Shown piece after piece: positions 35,380 to 36,127 of a stretch of 36,127 nt of DNA (the stretch's first letter is position 1; every line of letters begins with the position of its first letter). Under the pieces are notes generated by a model. It did not search any database. It had not been told where the DNA came from and saw nothing but the letters and a program-made list of their open reading frames with translations. The position numbers and the translations under genes were made by a program. Source of the DNA: Pseudomonadota bacterium (GTDB lineage: Bacteria; Pseudomonadota; Alphaproteobacteria; Rhizobiales; Hyphomicrobiaceae); NCBI GenBank assembly GCA_018242255.1, contig JAFECH010000008.1, forward strand, positions 1-36,127, read 5' to 3'.

Positions 35380-36113
35380 TGCTCGTCGTCATCACGCGCG
35401 CTGTTCAAGATGCGGAACCGCTGAAAACGCGCATTGAAGAACTCGGGTGTGAGGTGATGCTTGCGCCGCTGATGGAAACGGTCGCGAACGATGTGCCGGC
35501 GGATGCGTTTACCGGGGCGACGGCCGTCGTCGCGACCAGCCGTAACGCTTTGACGGCGCTGGCCGCGTTGCCTGAGCTTCCCGCACTGACGCAGCTTCCG
35601 CTTTACGTCGTCGGACCGGCAACCGCAGCTGCGGCGAAGGATATCGGTTTCGTGCGCATCGTCGAAGGGCCGGGCCGGGCGGAGGGCCTTGCGCCTCTGC
35701 TCAGGGCGGGAGTCCCGGGAAAACGTTTGATCTATCTCAGAGGCGATGTCGTCGCATTCGATCTTGAAAGCGCGTTGGCCGAAAGTGGCGTTAACGTTGT
35801 GCCGGTGCTGGCGTATCGGACGGTTGAAGCGGAAGCTTTGCCGCCGGATGTCATCAAAGCGCTTCAAACGGGCGGCATCGGTGCAGTGTCGCTGATGTCG
35901 CCGCGAACGGCTCGTATCTGGTCGCGTTTGGTCGCCGCGCTCTCGCCGCCGGTACAACTTTCGAACACAACGTATTTATGCCTGTCCGAGCGTGTAGGTG
36001 AAGCCTTGGGCCCGATTGCAAAAACCGATAAGATTCTCGTTTCTTCGCAACCTAACCTCGAAGAAATGCTTGCGCTCGTAAAACGTCTCGCGGCAAGCTC
36101 GAAAGCGGAGTAA
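35379..36113 (+). CDS. hemD: Uroporphyrinogen-III synthase
   Basis: HemD closes hydroxymethylbilane to uroporphyrinogen III with inversion of ring D. The 244-aa protein begins LVVITRAVQDAEPLKTRIEE and has the two-domain pattern of the family: ATAVVATSRNALTALA, LPLYVVGPATAAAAKDIGF, GKRLIYLRGDVVAFDLESAL, VPVLAYRTVEAEALP, and GAVSLMSPRTARIWSRLV. Sequence conservation in this family is low, but the position immediately after hemC and the TGATG overlap remove doubt. The gene ends 14 nt before the window edge, so the next gene of the operon is not visible. Confidence 0.94.
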   Translation: MLVVITRAVQDAEPLKTRIEELGCEVMLAPLMETVANDVPADAFTGATAVVATSRNALTALAALPELPALTQLPLYVVGPATAAAAKDIGFVRIVEGPGRAEGLAPLLRAGVPGKRLIYLRGDVVAFDLESALAESGVNVVPVLAYRTVEAEALPPDVIKALQTGGIGAVSLMSPRTARIWSRLVAALSPPVQLSNTTYLCLSERVGEALGPIAKTDKILVSSQPNLEEMLALVKRLAASSKAE

Positions 36114-36127
36114 CAAGGCGTAAAAAA

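Overview
The window is about 36 kb of GC-rich bacterial chromosome and looks like ordinary, gene-dense alphaproteobacterial core genome, most likely order Hyphomicrobiales and plausibly close to Hyphomicrobium. This placement rests on protein character (an OlsB ornithine-lipid acyltransferase, a MaeB malic enzyme fused to a phosphotransacetylase domain, an SDHAF4/DUF1674 protein, a WCGPC-type CnoX) and on neighbourhoods typical of that order: mutS-glnD beside maeB, htpX-rsmB-heparinase-purH, and tsaD-gpsA divergent from hemC-hemD. No IS element, prophage, CRISPR array, toxin-antitoxin pair or defence system was seen.

Layout. 1-4442 (-): mutS followed by a truncated glnD, overlapping by 4 nt. 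4638-6911 (+): maeB. 6924-9863 (-): a membrane hybrid histidine kinase followed by olsB. 10034-12434 (-): a run of four small quality-control type genes (ProXp-ala tRNA deacylase, CnoX chaperedoxin, a Lon-N-domain protein, a UPF0434/Trm112-like protein). 12617-12690 (+): tRNA-Gly(GCC). 13137-13529 (-): a secreted Gly/His/Trp/Tyr-rich protein with its own terminator and a candidate EcfG-type promoter, bordered by the only gene-poor stretch (13530-14110). 14111-16294 (+): lemA and two TPM-domain genes, then a UMF1-family transporter to 17792. 17806-23715 (-): htpX-rsmB-heparinase-like-purH. 23848-24689 (+): SDHAF4-like protein and a TadG-like protein. 24668-27869 (-): EVE-domain gene, a METTL20-like methyltransferase, and acs. 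28040-30059 (-): a UDP-galactopyranose-mutase-like flavoenzyme with a GtrA protein, ending in a strong terminator and divergent from a large GT-C-like membrane protein (30290-32143, +). 32103-34304 (-): tsaD and gpsA. 34447-36113 (+): hemC-hemD.

How the genes fit together. The metabolic genes cover acetate activation (acs), malate decarboxylation (maeB), purine synthesis (purH), phospholipid precursor and ornithine-lipid synthesis (gpsA, olsB), and uroporphyrinogen synthesis (hemC, hemD). Others serve nitrogen sensing (glnD), DNA repair (mutS), RNA modification (rsmB, tsaD) and protein or envelope quality control (htpX, cnoX, ProXp-ala, Lon-N protein, lemA/TPM).

The least understood parts are the GtrA / mutase-like / GT-C locus (28040-32143), the stress-promoter-like site in front of the Gly/His-rich secreted protein, and the lemA-TPM-TPM group with a 12-codon mini-ORF between the two TPM genes. 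None is proven to be a new system. Several genes appear to start at TTG or GTG with good Shine-Dalgarno sequences (lon-N gene, heparinase-like gene, gpsA, hemC, and probably glnD and rsmB), so start calls based only on ATG would be wrong in this genome.
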